This document shows positions 46,109 through 55,126 of a stretch of 64,000 nt of DNA, piece by piece; positions within the stretch are counted from its first letter, which is position 1, and each line of letters begins with the position of its first letter. The stretch is from Gammaproteobacteria bacterium (lineage in GTDB: Bacteria; Pseudomonadota; Gammaproteobacteria; Pseudomonadales; Pseudohongiellaceae), in NCBI GenBank assembly GCA_030831125.1, contig JAURLQ010000089.1, positions 62,001 through 126,000 of the forward strand, given 5' to 3'. A program made the translations under genes and the position numbers. The notes below the pieces were generated by a model. The model saw nothing but the letters and a program-made list of their open reading frames with translations. It was not told the DNA's origin and did not search any database.

Positions 46109-47266
46109 ATGCCTGAAGCAGTCTTGTTCACCTCCGAATCCGTTTCCGAGGGTCACCCCGACAAAATGTGTGACCAGATCTCTGATGCCATCCTGGATGC
46201 ACTGCTCGAACAGGATCCAAGATCCCGTGTAGCTGTTGAAACGCTGGTCAAAACCGGCATGGTTGTTGTGGCAGGAGAAGTTACTACCACTGCCAACATC
46301 AATTACGAAAAAATCATCCGCAAAGTGGTCTGCGACATCGGTTATGACGATTCGGCCAAGTACTTCGATGGCAAGACCTGCGCTGTGCTCAATGCCGTAG
46401 GTGAGCAGTCACGGGATATCGGTCAGGGTGTGGACTCATCCTCGAAGAAGGAACAGGGCGCTGGCGACCAGGGCCTCATGTTCGGTTATGCCTGTGATGA
46501 AACCGATGTCCTGATGCCGGCACCAATCTGCTATGCCCACAGACTTGTTGAACGCCAGGCAAAAGCCCGCAAGAAGAATATCCTTCCCTGGCTGCTGCCG
46601 GATGCCAAAAGCCAGCTCACCTTCCGTTACGTTGATGGCAAGCCACATTCCATTGACGCGGTAGTGCTTTCTACCCAGCACACCAATGACGTAAAGAACA
46701 AGGATATCCGCGAAGGGGTGATGGAAGAAATCATCAAGAAAGTTCTCCCTGCAAAATGGATAGACAAAAAAACCAAGTTCCATATCAATCCCACCGGCCG
46801 TTTTGTTGTAGGTGGTCCATATGGTGACTGCGGACTCACAGGCCGCAAGATCATTGTCGATACCTATGGTGGATATGCACGTCATGGCGGTGGAGCTTTC
46901 TCCGGCAAGGATCCCTCCAAGGTTGACCGCAGCGCTGCCTATCTTGCCCGTTACATAGCCAAGAACATTGTCGCTGCCAAAATTGCGAGCAAATGCGAAG
47001 TGCAGCTCTCCTACGCCATTGGTGTAGCTGAACCAACTTCCGTGCTTGTGGATACTTTCGGTACCGGCAGGATTTCCGATGCCGAGATAACCAAACTTGT
47101 CCGCAGACATTTCCTGCTCAAGCCTGCCGGCCTGATTGAAATGCTTGACCTGCTCAAACCGGTTTATCTTCCTACTGCCTCCTACGGCCATTTCGGACGC
47201 AAGGAGTTTTCGTGGGAGAAAACCGATCGGGCAGAAGTCCTCAAGGCAGACGCAGGCATCAAGTAA
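46109..47266 (+). CDS. metK: S-adenosylmethionine synthetase
   Basis: 385 residues from ATG 46109 (AAAGGAAAG upstream). [16 protein letters not shown] (ATP/methionine site), [47 protein letters not shown] and [19 protein letters not shown] are the diagnostic blocks. Makes SAM from methionine and ATP. The next gene, ahcY, removes the SAH by-product; a terminator lies between them. Confidence 0.98.
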   Translation: MPEAVLFTSESVSEGHPDKMCDQISDAILDALLEQDPRSRVAVETLVKTGMVVVAGEVTTTANINYEKIIRKVVCDIGYDDSAKYFDGKTCAVLNAVGEQSRDIGQGVDSSSKKEQGAGDQGLMFGYACDETDVLMPAPICYAHRLVERQAKARKKNILPWLLPDAKSQLTFRYVDGKPHSIDAVVLSTQHTNDVKNKDIREGVMEEIIKKVLPAKWIDKKTKFHINPTGRFVVGGPYGDCGLTGRKIIVDTYGGYARHGGGAFSGKDPSKVDRSAAYLARYIAKNIVAAKIASKCEVQLSYAIGVAEPTSVLVDTFGTGRISDAEITKLVRRHFLLKPAGLIEMLDLLKPVYLPTASYGHFGRKEFSWEKTDRAEVLKADAGIK

Positions 47267-47275
47267 GGAACAGTC

Positions 47276-47311
47276 GGGAACAGACCTCGCAAGGGGTCTG
47301 TTCCCTTTTTT
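47276..47311 (+). terminator. Strong Rho-independent terminator between metK and ahcY
   Basis: An 11-bp stem GGGAACAGACC / GGTCTGTTCCC with an eight-base loop is followed by six T. The ahcY start lies 16 bases further, so ahcY either depends on read-through or has a promoter inside metK. Confidence 0.92.
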
Positions 47312-47326
47312 ATGAGGTAAAGCAGT

Positions 47327-48709
47327 ATGAGCAAGAAGAAAGATTACAGAGTTGCAGACATCAACCTTGCCGGTTTCGGCCGCAAGGAAATAGAGCTCGC
47401 CGAAATGGAAATGCCGGCGCTGATGACCCTGCGCAAGAAATACGGCAACAGCAAACCACTCAAGGGCGCCCGCATCATGGGCTGCATCCACATGACCATC
47501 CAGACTGCTGTACTGATGGAAACCCTGATCGAGCTGGGCGCTGAATTGCGCTGGTCATCCTGCAATATTTTCTCCACCCAGGATCACGCTGCAGCTGCCA
47601 TGGCAGCACGCGGCATTCCGACCTTCGCCTGGAAAGGGGAAACCGAAGAAGAATACGAGTGGTGCCTGGAACAGACCATTCTCAAGAACGGCAAACCCTG
47701 GGATGCCAACATGATTCTTGATGATGGTGGTGACCTTACCTCCCTTGTACACCAGAAATACCCGCAAATGCTGGACAAGATCCACGGCATTACCGAAGAG
47801 ACCACTACCGGTGTACACCGCCTGCAGGAAATGCTGAAAAAAGGCACACTCAAAGTTCCGGCCATCAACGTCAACGATTCAGTAACCAAGTCCAAGAACG
47901 ACAACAAGTACGGCTGCCGTCACAGTCTCAACGATGGCATCAAGCGTGGTACTGACATGCTGCTCTCAGGCAAGAAAGCACTGGTTCTGGGTTACGGTGA
48001 TGTCGGCAAGGGTTCTGCCCAGAGCCTGCGTCAGGAAGGCATGATTGTAAAAATTACCGAGTGCGACCCGATCTGCGCAATGCAAGCCTGCATGGATGGT
48101 TATGAAGTCGTATCGCCCTTCAAGAACGGCGTCAACAACGGCAAAATCACCTGCATCAACAAAGCCATCATGGGCGACATTGATCTCGTTGTGACCGCTA
48201 CCGGCAACTTTGATGTATGTGACAGCAACATGCTGCAGTCTCTGAAATCCGGTGCCGTAGTCTGCAACATCGGTCACTTCGACAACGAAATCAATACTGC
48301 CTACATGCGCAAGAACTGGAAGTGGCAGGAAGTGAAGCCCCAGGTACACAAGATCATTCGCGGCAAACTGAAAGACGGCAGCCCGGATTATCTCATCCTG
48401 CTCAGTGAAGGCAGGTTGATCAACCTTGGCAATGCAACCGGCCATCCTTCCCGCATCATGGATGGCTCCTTTGCAAACCAGGTACTGGCCCAGATGTATT
48501 TGTGGGAACGCAAGTTTGCAGACCTTGACCCCGCTTTCAGGCAGGCTGCCCTTAAAGTGGAAGTTCTGCCGAAAACCCTGGACGAGGAAGTTGCTGCATG
48601 TATGGTGCTCGGCTTTGGTGGCATTATCACCAAACTCACCAAAGAACAGGCGGACTATATCGGAGTATCACCAAAGGGTCCCTTCAAGCCAGACAGCTAT
48701 AAATACTGA
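47327..48709 (+). CDS. ahcY: Adenosylhomocysteinase
   Basis: 460 residues. [37 protein letters not shown], then NAD-binding [20 protein letters not shown] and the C-terminal [25 protein letters not shown], the canonical Lys-Tyr end of the enzyme. It hydrolyses S-adenosylhomocysteine to adenosine and homocysteine, completing the methyl cycle with MetK. GAGGTAAAG precedes ATG 47327. A hairpin follows at 48724-48753. Confidence 0.98.
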   Translation: MSKKKDYRVADINLAGFGRKEIELAEMEMPALMTLRKKYGNSKPLKGARIMGCIHMTIQTAVLMETLIELGAELRWSSCNIFSTQDHAAAAMAARGIPTFAWKGETEEEYEWCLEQTILKNGKPWDANMILDDGGDLTSLVHQKYPQMLDKIHGITEETTTGVHRLQEMLKKGTLKVPAINVNDSVTKSKNDNKYGCRHSLNDGIKRGTDMLLSGKKALVLGYGDVGKGSAQSLRQEGMIVKITECDPICAMQACMDGYEVVSPFKNGVNNGKITCINKAIMGDIDLVVTATGNFDVCDSNMLQSLKSGAVVCNIGHFDNEINTAYMRKNWKWQEVKPQVHKIIRGKLKDGSPDYLILLSEGRLINLGNATGHPSRIMDGSFANQVLAQMYLWERKFADLDPAFRQAALKVEVLPKTLDEEVAACMVLGFGGIITKLTKEQADYIGVSPKGPFKPDSYKY

Positions 48710-48723
48710 TAAATATCCATTTC

Positions 48724-48753
48724 CATGCACCCCCTGCAAACCAGGGGGGCATG
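48724..48753 (+). terminator. Hairpin after ahcY, terminator-like
   Basis: CCCCCTG / CAGGGGG with a five-base loop, extended outwards by CATGC / GCATG, lies 15 bases after the ahcY stop. There is no T-run, so termination could need Rho or other factors. Confidence 0.55.
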
Positions 48754-48849
48754 AATTGCTGATTTTCCAGCATTTATGCCAATAGCATTAATTGTTGCCT
48801 GGGATCCCATGGCTTTCAGTCAATGTATTCGTAATTCGGATCTGATGAT

Positions 48850-49650
48850 TTGAAACTTCAGCATATTTCCAAAAACCAGCTTGTCAGGATTCTTGGCTTC
48901 CCGGCCACGCTGCTCCATGGCGACACCATGGTACTGGATCGCTGGCTTTGGCTCTCCAAACGACTGCCACAAACCGGTAACAACGAAACACTCATTGATA
49001 TCGGGTGTGGATCAGGGTCATTCACCATTGGCGCTTCTTTACGCGGCTACGAATGCCTGGGGCTGAGCTGGGATGCAAGGAATCAGGATGCTGCAGCAGA
49101 ACGCGCTCTTGTCTGTGGAGCCAAGCGAGCGCAATTCCAGGTGCAGGATGTCCGCTGCCTGGACACAAGGGAGGATCTTCACTGCCGCTTTGACATAGTA
49201 GTCTGCCTGGAAAATATAGAACATATCCTTGATGACCGGAAACTCATGCTCGATATGGCAGGATGTCTGAATCCCGGTGGTCGCCTGCTTTTGACTGCAC
49301 CCTATTCAGGCTACAGAGCAATCACCAAAGGGGATCTTGGTCCTTTCCACACAGAAGAAACAGGCTGGCATGTACGCAAAGGATATTCCTGCGCAATGCT
49401 GCGTGAACTTTGCCGGGAATCAGGACTTGAAATAGAAGACATGAACTTTTGCAGCGGCTTCCTCAGCCAGAAAATCACAGCCTTGATGAGATGGCTATCT
49501 GAATTCAGCCACATTATGTCATGGCTATTGATTATGCCGCTCAGGATATTGCCACCCCTGCTTGATCCGATAATTTCCAAACTCACTGGATGGCCCGCCT
49601 ACAGTATTACACTGGAAGCCTACAAACCAAGATTTACCAAATCCGACTGA
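48850..49650 (+). CDS. Class I SAM-dependent methyltransferase with C-terminal hydrophobic region
   Basis: 266 residues from TTG 48850 (no better start gives the full domain). Motif I is LIDIGCGSGSFTIGASLRG; motif II-like DIVVCLENIEHI; then LNPGGRLLLTAPYSGYR. The C-terminal ~60 residues are hydrophobic (HIMSWLLIMPLRILPPLL), suggesting membrane association. The substrate is unknown. Located directly downstream of metK and ahcY but 140 bases away behind a hairpin, so probably separately transcribed. It converges with the lipoprotein gene three bases beyond. Confidence 0.78.
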   Translation: MKLQHISKNQLVRILGFPATLLHGDTMVLDRWLWLSKRLPQTGNNETLIDIGCGSGSFTIGASLRGYECLGLSWDARNQDAAAERALVCGAKRAQFQVQDVRCLDTREDLHCRFDIVVCLENIEHILDDRKLMLDMAGCLNPGGRLLLTAPYSGYRAITKGDLGPFHTEETGWHVRKGYSCAMLRELCRESGLEIEDMNFCSGFLSQKITALMRWLSEFSHIMSWLLIMPLRILPPLLDPIISKLTGWPAYSITLEAYKPRFTKSD

Positions 49651-49653
49651 AGC

Positions 49654-50166
49654 TCACAGCCTGAATTCACCAATCTGAACCCTGTTCAGCACATTGTTAC
49701 GGTACCACAACCGGAAGGTTACGCGACTGTAATCCGCTATCACCGGTGTCAACGTCAAGGGATCTATAGGTACCTGCTGACAGCTGCCATCTGCTGTAGC
49801 CGTCCTGCTACCGGCAAAGATTTGCAAATCCAGATTATAGACACTGTTCTCGTTATTTAGTCGATCTGACTGATCGAGAGAAACCCTCAGGCACTTCATC
49901 CCGGTAGAAGAAAGGTCCATGGAAACCGGCAGCCACATGATGCCGTTGTTGTCACGATAGGCCTGCCCTGTCTGAATACCCCCTGCCGCTACTATTTCAC
50001 TCCACTCCATCGGCGGGCGAATTGCATCACTGAATACCCTTACCGGTGAACATGCAGACAAGACCAGTGCACCACCCAATACCGCTGCCAATTCAGGAAA
50101 TTTCCGCATTACCGATGCTTTTGCTTTAACTGACACAGTCTTCATTTTTTTCACTTGCCTGCTCAA
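49654..50166 (-). CDS. Lipoprotein of unknown function
   Basis: 170 residues with a lipoprotein signal ending GGALVLSAC, and a mature beta-rich domain (GMKCLRVSLDQSDRLNNENSVYNLDL...YSRVTFRLWYRNNVLNRVQIGEFRL) with two cysteines that could form a disulphide. The start may be ATG 50145 instead of 50166. No family recognised. Monocistronic, separated from the TetR gene by about 160 bases. Confidence 0.65.
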   Translation of the reverse strand: MSRQVKKMKTVSVKAKASVMRKFPELAAVLGGALVLSACSPVRVFSDAIRPPMEWSEIVAAGGIQTGQAYRDNNGIMWLPVSMDLSSTGMKCLRVSLDQSDRLNNENSVYNLDLQIFAGSRTATADGSCQQVPIDPLTLTPVIADYSRVTFRLWYRNNVLNRVQIGEFRL

Positions 50167-50300
50167 GGGTACCCAATGGCCTGACCGGTATTCTACTGCA
50201 ATGCCGGGGAAAATTTACTTAACCTGCGCAATCAGCGTCTGCCTCGCACAACAGCATCAGGCACAGCTTGCAATTTCAGGGAGAGGAGCATAATCTTCAT

Positions 50301-50324
50301 ATTTAATTAAATATTTAATTAAAT
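50301..50324. promoter_or_regulatory. Tandem 12-bp palindromes, probable TetR operator
   Basis: Two directly adjacent copies of the perfect palindrome ATTTAATTAAAT fill 50301-50324, ending four bases before the ATG of the TetR-family gene at 50329. The position would block ribosome or polymerase access, so autorepression by the adjacent regulator is the natural guess. A strongly AT-rich promoter is the alternative. Confidence 0.65.
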
Positions 50325-50328
50325 AATC

Positions 50329-50946
50329 ATGACCGCCACCAAACCACGCCCGGGGCGCCCTGCCTTTACTGATACTGTTGATGCCCGTCAGGGCATCATA
50401 GATGCAGCCTGTATTCACTACGCCAATTTCGGCATCAAGGGGAGCAGTAACCGGAAGATTGCAGAACACGCAAATGTTACACCGGCCATGATCAACTACT
50501 ACTTCAGGAACAAGGAAGACTTGCACAAGGCAGTTCTGCAATCAGGGCTGGCCCCTCTTCGGGAAACCCTGCCGGGCTCTGAAAATCTGGGCGAGTGGGT
50601 AAACCACTTCCACAGTCATCTACTGCAAACACCCTGGTTTCCCCACCTCATGATTCGCGAAGTACTTCCCAGCAATGGCCTCTTAAGGGAATACTTTGTC
50701 GAACACAACGCTCCTTTCCTGTTCGGCTCCATCAAGATTGTTCTGCAACGGGAATTCAAAAGTCGCAAAGTCAGCAAAAAGAAAGACATCGATCGCCATG
50801 TGGTGTTGCTGATCGGCTTGCTGTTATACCCGTTTCTAGGCATGGGAATTGCCCAGAACGTTACCGGACGCATGTTTGATGAACAAATGATGAAGAATTT
50901 CCGTGATGATGCCTTGTCACTATTCCTTCATGGCATCGAACCATAA
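50329..50946 (+). CDS. TetR/AcrR family transcriptional regulator
   Basis: 205 residues. N-terminal helix-turn-helix: ARQGIIDAACIHYANFGIKGSSNRKIAEHANVTPAMINYYFRNKEDLHKAVL, with the conserved YYFRNKEDL recognition helix. The C-terminal ligand domain resembles CecR/YbiH-type regulators of YbhG-type exporters. It overlies the first gene of a TetR-HlyD-ABC-ABC2 set and is preceded by tandem palindromes, so it probably represses this exporter and itself. Inducer unknown. No Shine-Dalgarno sequence is visible in the AT-rich leader. Confidence 0.88.
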   Translation: MTATKPRPGRPAFTDTVDARQGIIDAACIHYANFGIKGSSNRKIAEHANVTPAMINYYFRNKEDLHKAVLQSGLAPLRETLPGSENLGEWVNHFHSHLLQTPWFPHLMIREVLPSNGLLREYFVEHNAPFLFGSIKIVLQREFKSRKVSKKKDIDRHVVLLIGLLLYPFLGMGIAQNVTGRMFDEQMMKNFRDDALSLFLHGIEP

Positions 50947-50959
50947 ACAGGAGATGAAC

Positions 50960-51919
50960 ATGAACCACTTCACCCTGCCTTGTCGATTGATTGCTGTTGT
51001 TACCATGCTGTTGATTTCATCTTGTGCCGAAGAACCGCAACGTCTTGCGCTGGGTACACTTGAGCAGGACAGAATTACACTCTCTGCGACTGCAGGTGAA
51101 ATCATTATCGCCCAACCAGTCAGCGAGGGAGAACAGGTAAGGGTTGGCGACCTCATCGTCCAGCTTGACTCTACTTTGCAAGAGGCCGCTGTCAGCAGAA
51201 CACAAGCAGAGTTCGCGGCTTTGCAAGCCAATATCGACAAACTGCGCAATGGACCCAGGCCCCAGGAAATTGCAGCAGCAAGGGCCCGTGTAGATACGGC
51301 AGCTTCCGTGCTGCTGGAAAGTGAACAGGATCTGGCCAGGATCAGGGATATCGTCCAGCGAAATCTGGGCGCCAAGGCAGACCAGGAAACTGCCCAAGCC
51401 AGAAGAGACAGTAATGCAGCGCGTTTAAGGGATGCCCAGGCGCAACTGGATCTGCTGCTTTCCGGAACCAGAGAAGAAGATATCAATCAGGCGCTTGCCC
51501 AATTGCAGGCAGCACAGGCAACACTGGCTGCCGAACAGCAGAAACTGCAGAATTTGTCAGTAGTAGCAACACGCAATGGCACACTGGACTCACTCCCCTG
51601 GCAGGTTGGCGAACGTGTCATGCCCGGGTCCCAGTTAGCCATAATACTTGCAGAGGGTCCGCCTTTTGCCAGGGTCTATATCCCTGAAACCTCAAGAGCC
51701 GCCATCAGTACGGGTGATTCGCTGACCATACATGTGGATGGTACAGGAACTACATTCACCGGGACTGTACGCTGGATCTCACTTGAACCGGCATTCACGC
51801 CCTACTTCGCCCTGAACAGCTCGGAGCGCAGCAGACTGGTATATCTGGCAGAAATCCAGTTGCCGGCTGCTGCCACTGGCCTCCCTGCCGGACTCCCGGC
51901 CCAGGCAGAGCTGCCATGA
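50960..51919 (+). CDS. HlyD-family periplasmic adaptor lipoprotein (YbhG-like)
   Basis: 319 residues from ATG 50960, chosen because AGGAG lies six bases upstream; ATG 50954 is too close. The lipoprotein signal ends LLISSC. Half-lipoyl domain (SATAGEIIIAQPVSEGEQVRVGDLIVQLDS), a long coiled-coil hairpin rich in Ala/Gln/Arg (residues ~75-200), second lipoyl half (VVATRNGTLDSLPWQVGERV) and a beta-barrel. It bridges the inner-membrane exporter to an outer-membrane channel such as TolC. Its 3' end overlaps the ATPase gene by four bases (ATGA). Confidence 0.88.
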   Translation: MNHFTLPCRLIAVVTMLLISSCAEEPQRLALGTLEQDRITLSATAGEIIIAQPVSEGEQVRVGDLIVQLDSTLQEAAVSRTQAEFAALQANIDKLRNGPRPQEIAAARARVDTAASVLLESEQDLARIRDIVQRNLGAKADQETAQARRDSNAARLRDAQAQLDLLLSGTREEDINQALAQLQAAQATLAAEQQKLQNLSVVATRNGTLDSLPWQVGERVMPGSQLAIILAEGPPFARVYIPETSRAAISTGDSLTIHVDGTGTTFTGTVRWISLEPAFTPYFALNSSERSRLVYLAEIQLPAAATGLPAGLPAQAELP

Positions 51920-52842
51920 CGAATGCAGCCATTGATGCATCCGGGCTTACCCGCCGCTTCGGTTCCTATACTGCGGTAGATCATCTTGACCTCCATATTC
52001 CGCGCGGTTGCATCTATGGCTTTCTTGGACCCAATGGTTCAGGCAAATCCACTTCCATCAGGTTACTGACAGGATTACTGACGCCTGACGAGGGAACCGT
52101 CAATATACTGGGGTTACAGCTACCCCGTCAGGCAGAAGAACTACGGGGAAGAATCGGCTACATGACCCAGAAATTTTCCCTGTTCGGCGACCTGACCCTG
52201 CAGGAAAACCTGCAGTTCATCGCGCGTATCTACGGACTGCCACGCAAAGGCATCAAGGCACGCATTGCAGATCTGCTGGAACGCTACGACCTGACTCGAC
52301 AAAGCAAACAACTGGCAGATACGCTCAGCGGTGGCCAGAAACAACGCCTTGCCCTGGCAGCAGCAACCATCCACAACCCTGAACTGCTGTTCCTGGACGA
52401 GCCAACCTCTGCCGTAGACCCTGAAAATCGCCGGGATTTCTGGGAAAAACTCTTCGACCTGAGTGATGCAGGAACAACTATCCTTGTCTCCACACATTAC
52501 ATGGACGAAGCGGAAAGATGTCATTATCTGGCCATACTTGAAACCGGACGCAAACGCGCCGACGACACACCACAAAACCTGATGCAGAACATGTCAGCCA
52601 ATGTGGTGGAAATAAGCGGCAACAGTTTGCGCCGGTTGAAACAGCAGCTGCTGCTTACACCTGATGTAATATCGGTTGCGCAACAGGGAATCCGTCTGCG
52701 CGTGCTTGTAGACAAGGGCCATACCGATCCGCTGTCGTGGCTGAGGGCAGAGTGCCCCGCTTCTCTCAATGACTACCAGCTTGCAGTGGTGCGCCCTTCG
52801 CTTGAAGATGTTTTCGTGATGAGCACGGGAGCACACCGGTGA
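51916..52842 (+). CDS. ABC exporter ATPase
   Basis: 308 residues: Walker A GPNGSGKST, Q loop YMTQKFSLFGDLTLQENL, signature LSGGQKQRLALAAA, Walker B LLFLDEPTSAVDPENRRDFWE, switch His VSTHYMDEAERC. The C-terminal ~90 residues are a regulatory tail. It belongs to the ABC-2 exporter ATPases (YbhF/CcmA-like), but has a single nucleotide-binding domain, unlike the two-domain YbhF. Overlaps its neighbours by four bases on both sides, so HlyD, ATPase and permease are one translational unit. Confidence 0.92.
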   Translation: MTNAAIDASGLTRRFGSYTAVDHLDLHIPRGCIYGFLGPNGSGKSTSIRLLTGLLTPDEGTVNILGLQLPRQAEELRGRIGYMTQKFSLFGDLTLQENLQFIARIYGLPRKGIKARIADLLERYDLTRQSKQLADTLSGGQKQRLALAAATIHNPELLFLDEPTSAVDPENRRDFWEKLFDLSDAGTTILVSTHYMDEAERCHYLAILETGRKRADDTPQNLMQNMSANVVEISGNSLRRLKQQLLLTPDVISVAQQGIRLRVLVDKGHTDPLSWLRAECPASLNDYQLAVVRPSLEDVFVMSTGAHR

Positions 52843-53945
52843 AATTCCTGCTGCGCATCAGTGCAATAACCTTCAAGGAATTCCGCCAGCTTTCCCGGGA
52901 CAGGCTGACCTTCGGGATGGTAGTGATGATTCCACTTATCCAGCTGTTGTTGTTTGGTTATGCCATCAACAACAACATTCGCAACATCAATGCAGGACTG
53001 CTGGACCAGTCAGACTCCTCAACGTCCAGAATCATCATAGATACGGTAAAGGCCACCCAGGTGGTAAACATTATCGAGCAGTATTTTTCCATTGCCGATG
53101 CAGAAGCCGCCATCACCAAAGGCAATGTCCGGGCAGTGCTGGTATTACCGCGTGATCTCCCACAACGAGTAGCCAACCCTGCAGATGACAGGGCTCTGGG
53201 CCAATGGATAGTGGATGGTTCAGACAATATAGTTTCTTCAGCACTACTGGGGCTGGCGAGGATGCCCATCGCGCCGCTGCAACAGGGAACCGGCAATACT
53301 GTCTCAGCTACTTTCGATACCGTACTGTACTTCAACCCGGAAAGACGCACACCCGTAAACATTGTGCCCGGACTGCTGGCGGTAATCCTCACCATGACCA
53401 TGATCCTGTTTACTGCAACCGCCATCGTTCGGGAAAAGGAAAGAGGGAATCTGGAATTGCTGATCACAACACCTATCCGCTCGTTCGAACTGATGCTGGG
53501 CAAGATCATCCCCTACATCCTGATCGGACTGGTCCAGATGTTCATCATCCTGACGCTGGGGCACTTTGTATTCGATGTACCGATCAACGGGCAGCCCCTG
53601 CAGATAGTGTCTGCAACGCTATTGTTCATAGCAGCAAGCCTCACACTCGGGCTGCTTATATCCACTGTGGCACTGACGCAGTTGCAGGCCATGCAGATGA
53701 CTGTTTTTGTGCTGCTGCCCTCAATACTGCTTTCCGGCTTCCTGTTTCCCTATGAGGGAATGCCAAAACCGGCACAGATGATCGCAGAAGGGCTACCAGC
53801 TACCCATTTTGTTCGCATGATCAGAGGCGTGGTACTGCGGGACGCATCACTGACAGACATGCAGGGTGACACTCTTTTCCTGGTAGCTTTTACAGTAGTC
53901 GGCATGATTCTGGCAACGCTTAAATTCCGCAAGTCACTGGACTGA
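52839..53945 (+). CDS. ABC-2 type exporter permease
   Basis: 368 residues from GTG 52839. An N-terminal span (FGMVVMIPLIQLLLFGYAINN) is followed by a large extracytoplasmic domain (residues ~40-170), then five spans including AVILTMTMILFTATAIVREKERGNLELLITTPI, IPYILIGLVQMFIILTLGHFVFDVP, and a last span near the C-terminus. The EKERG-NLE-L motif marks the ABC-2/YbhS-YbhR permease family. Only one permease is encoded, so the exporter may work as a homodimer. Substrate unknown; by similarity, drugs or toxic compounds. Confidence 0.9.
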   Translation: MKFLLRISAITFKEFRQLSRDRLTFGMVVMIPLIQLLLFGYAINNNIRNINAGLLDQSDSSTSRIIIDTVKATQVVNIIEQYFSIADAEAAITKGNVRAVLVLPRDLPQRVANPADDRALGQWIVDGSDNIVSSALLGLARMPIAPLQQGTGNTVSATFDTVLYFNPERRTPVNIVPGLLAVILTMTMILFTATAIVREKERGNLELLITTPIRSFELMLGKIIPYILIGLVQMFIILTLGHFVFDVPINGQPLQIVSATLLFIAASLTLGLLISTVALTQLQAMQMTVFVLLPSILLSGFLFPYEGMPKPAQMIAEGLPATHFVRMIRGVVLRDASLTDMQGDTLFLVAFTVVGMILATLKFRKSLD

Positions 53946-54168
53946 CAAACTGCAAACTACCATGCCTGGAAATAATTGGCGGGAAATGGTTATAAATTTT
54001 TAATACTTGAGGCTGATACCCAGATTAAAGTAGCTAGTATCGAGTGAGGAACACAATTGAAGAGCGTGAAATTTCAGCATGCGGTCATAACATTCAATTT
54101 TTTCCGACGCATCAGACCAAATATTATCGGGGCAAAAATGGCCATATTTATTGAGGCTTATACTTTTG

Positions 54169-55029
54169 CTACCAGGTCTTGCTTTCTGCATCGACCAGCC
54201 GCTCCTTCCGGCTTTGCTCCTCGGCTAACGCTGACTCTATTTCCTGGAGCACTCCATCCACGTCTGTTTCATGCGCACTTTCAACAAAAATGCCGGTTAA
54301 CGCAATTTCCGGATGTAATTCGCCTTCTTCGAACAGCTTCCAGATTTCCCTGGCGTATTGGCTTTCCAGTAATTGGGGCGCGAATTGGCCATAAAAACTG
54401 GTGATCCTGTTAACATCCCGCGCCAACATGAACCCGGCATTGTTGTTTGCTGCAGCATCCACCGCCTGAGGCAGATCTATAATTACCGGGCCGTTTTCAT
54501 CCACCAATATATTGAATTCTGACAAATCACCATGTACCAGACCGGCACATAGCATGCGCACTACGTATCGCATAACCTGGTAATGGCCTTCATGTGCCTG
54601 TTCGGCTGACATAGCGAGCTCGCTCAAACGTGGCGCCACAGAGCCTTCACTGTCCGTGATCAACTCCATCAACAAAACGCCATCTATACACGCGTATGGT
54701 TGGGGAACTCGCACCCCGGCATTGGCAAGTTTTGACAGCGCATCTACTTCGGCGCTATGCCAGGTTTGCTCCTGTTGCTGACGGCCAAATTTCGAGCCTT
54801 TTTCCATCGCCCGAGTACGACGGCTATTGCGTCTATTACGGCCTTCCCGATAAAGGACTGCCTGTTTGAAACTGCGTTTTGCAGCATCTTTGTAGACTTT
54901 GGCGCAGCGGATTTCAGAATTGCAGCGCACTACATAAACATCAGCCTCCTTGCCGCTCATCAGCCTGCTGATAACTTCATCAATCAAGCCTTCATCTATG
55001 AGAGGCTGGATTCGTTTTGGAATTTTCAT
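54169..55029 (-). CDS. RIO-family serine protein kinase
   Basis: 286 residues. ATP-binding and catalytic parts: LMSGKEADVYVV (P-loop region), CAKVYKDA (catalytic Lys), LVHGDLSEFNILVD (catalytic loop with HGDLSxxN) and VIIDLPQAVD (metal-binding Asp in IDLPQ). The RNRRNSRRTRAMEKGSKFGRQQQEQ insert is typical of the bacterial RIO1-like proteins of Pseudomonas. It is cytoplasmic; its phosphorylation target in bacteria is not established. About 80 bases downstream of the MBL-rhodanese gene on the same strand. Confidence 0.9.
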   Translation of the reverse strand: MKIPKRIQPLIDEGLIDEVISRLMSGKEADVYVVRCNSEIRCAKVYKDAAKRSFKQAVLYREGRNRRNSRRTRAMEKGSKFGRQQQEQTWHSAEVDALSKLANAGVRVPQPYACIDGVLLMELITDSEGSVAPRLSELAMSAEQAHEGHYQVMRYVVRMLCAGLVHGDLSEFNILVDENGPVIIDLPQAVDAAANNNAGFMLARDVNRITSFYGQFAPQLLESQYAREIWKLFEEGELHPEIALTGIFVESAHETDVDGVLQEIESALAEEQSRKERLVDAESKTW

Positions 55030-55126
55030 AGCGCCTTTGTACAGTACATTTATTCGGGAGGATAGAATAAGGGCTGGTTCAAGCCCCGCCTGTATCCTCT
55101 TGAGTGATTAAATTCTGAAAGGTCCG

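Noticed and set aside
47267-47326. SAH riboswitch before ahcY
   Set aside because: The 60-base gap holds only an intrinsic terminator, with no room for the SAH pseudoknot.
46436-47491. 351-codon minus-strand open frame opposite metK
   Set aside because: It is antisense to the very strongly supported metK gene, has no family motif or ribosome binding site, and arises from codon bias.
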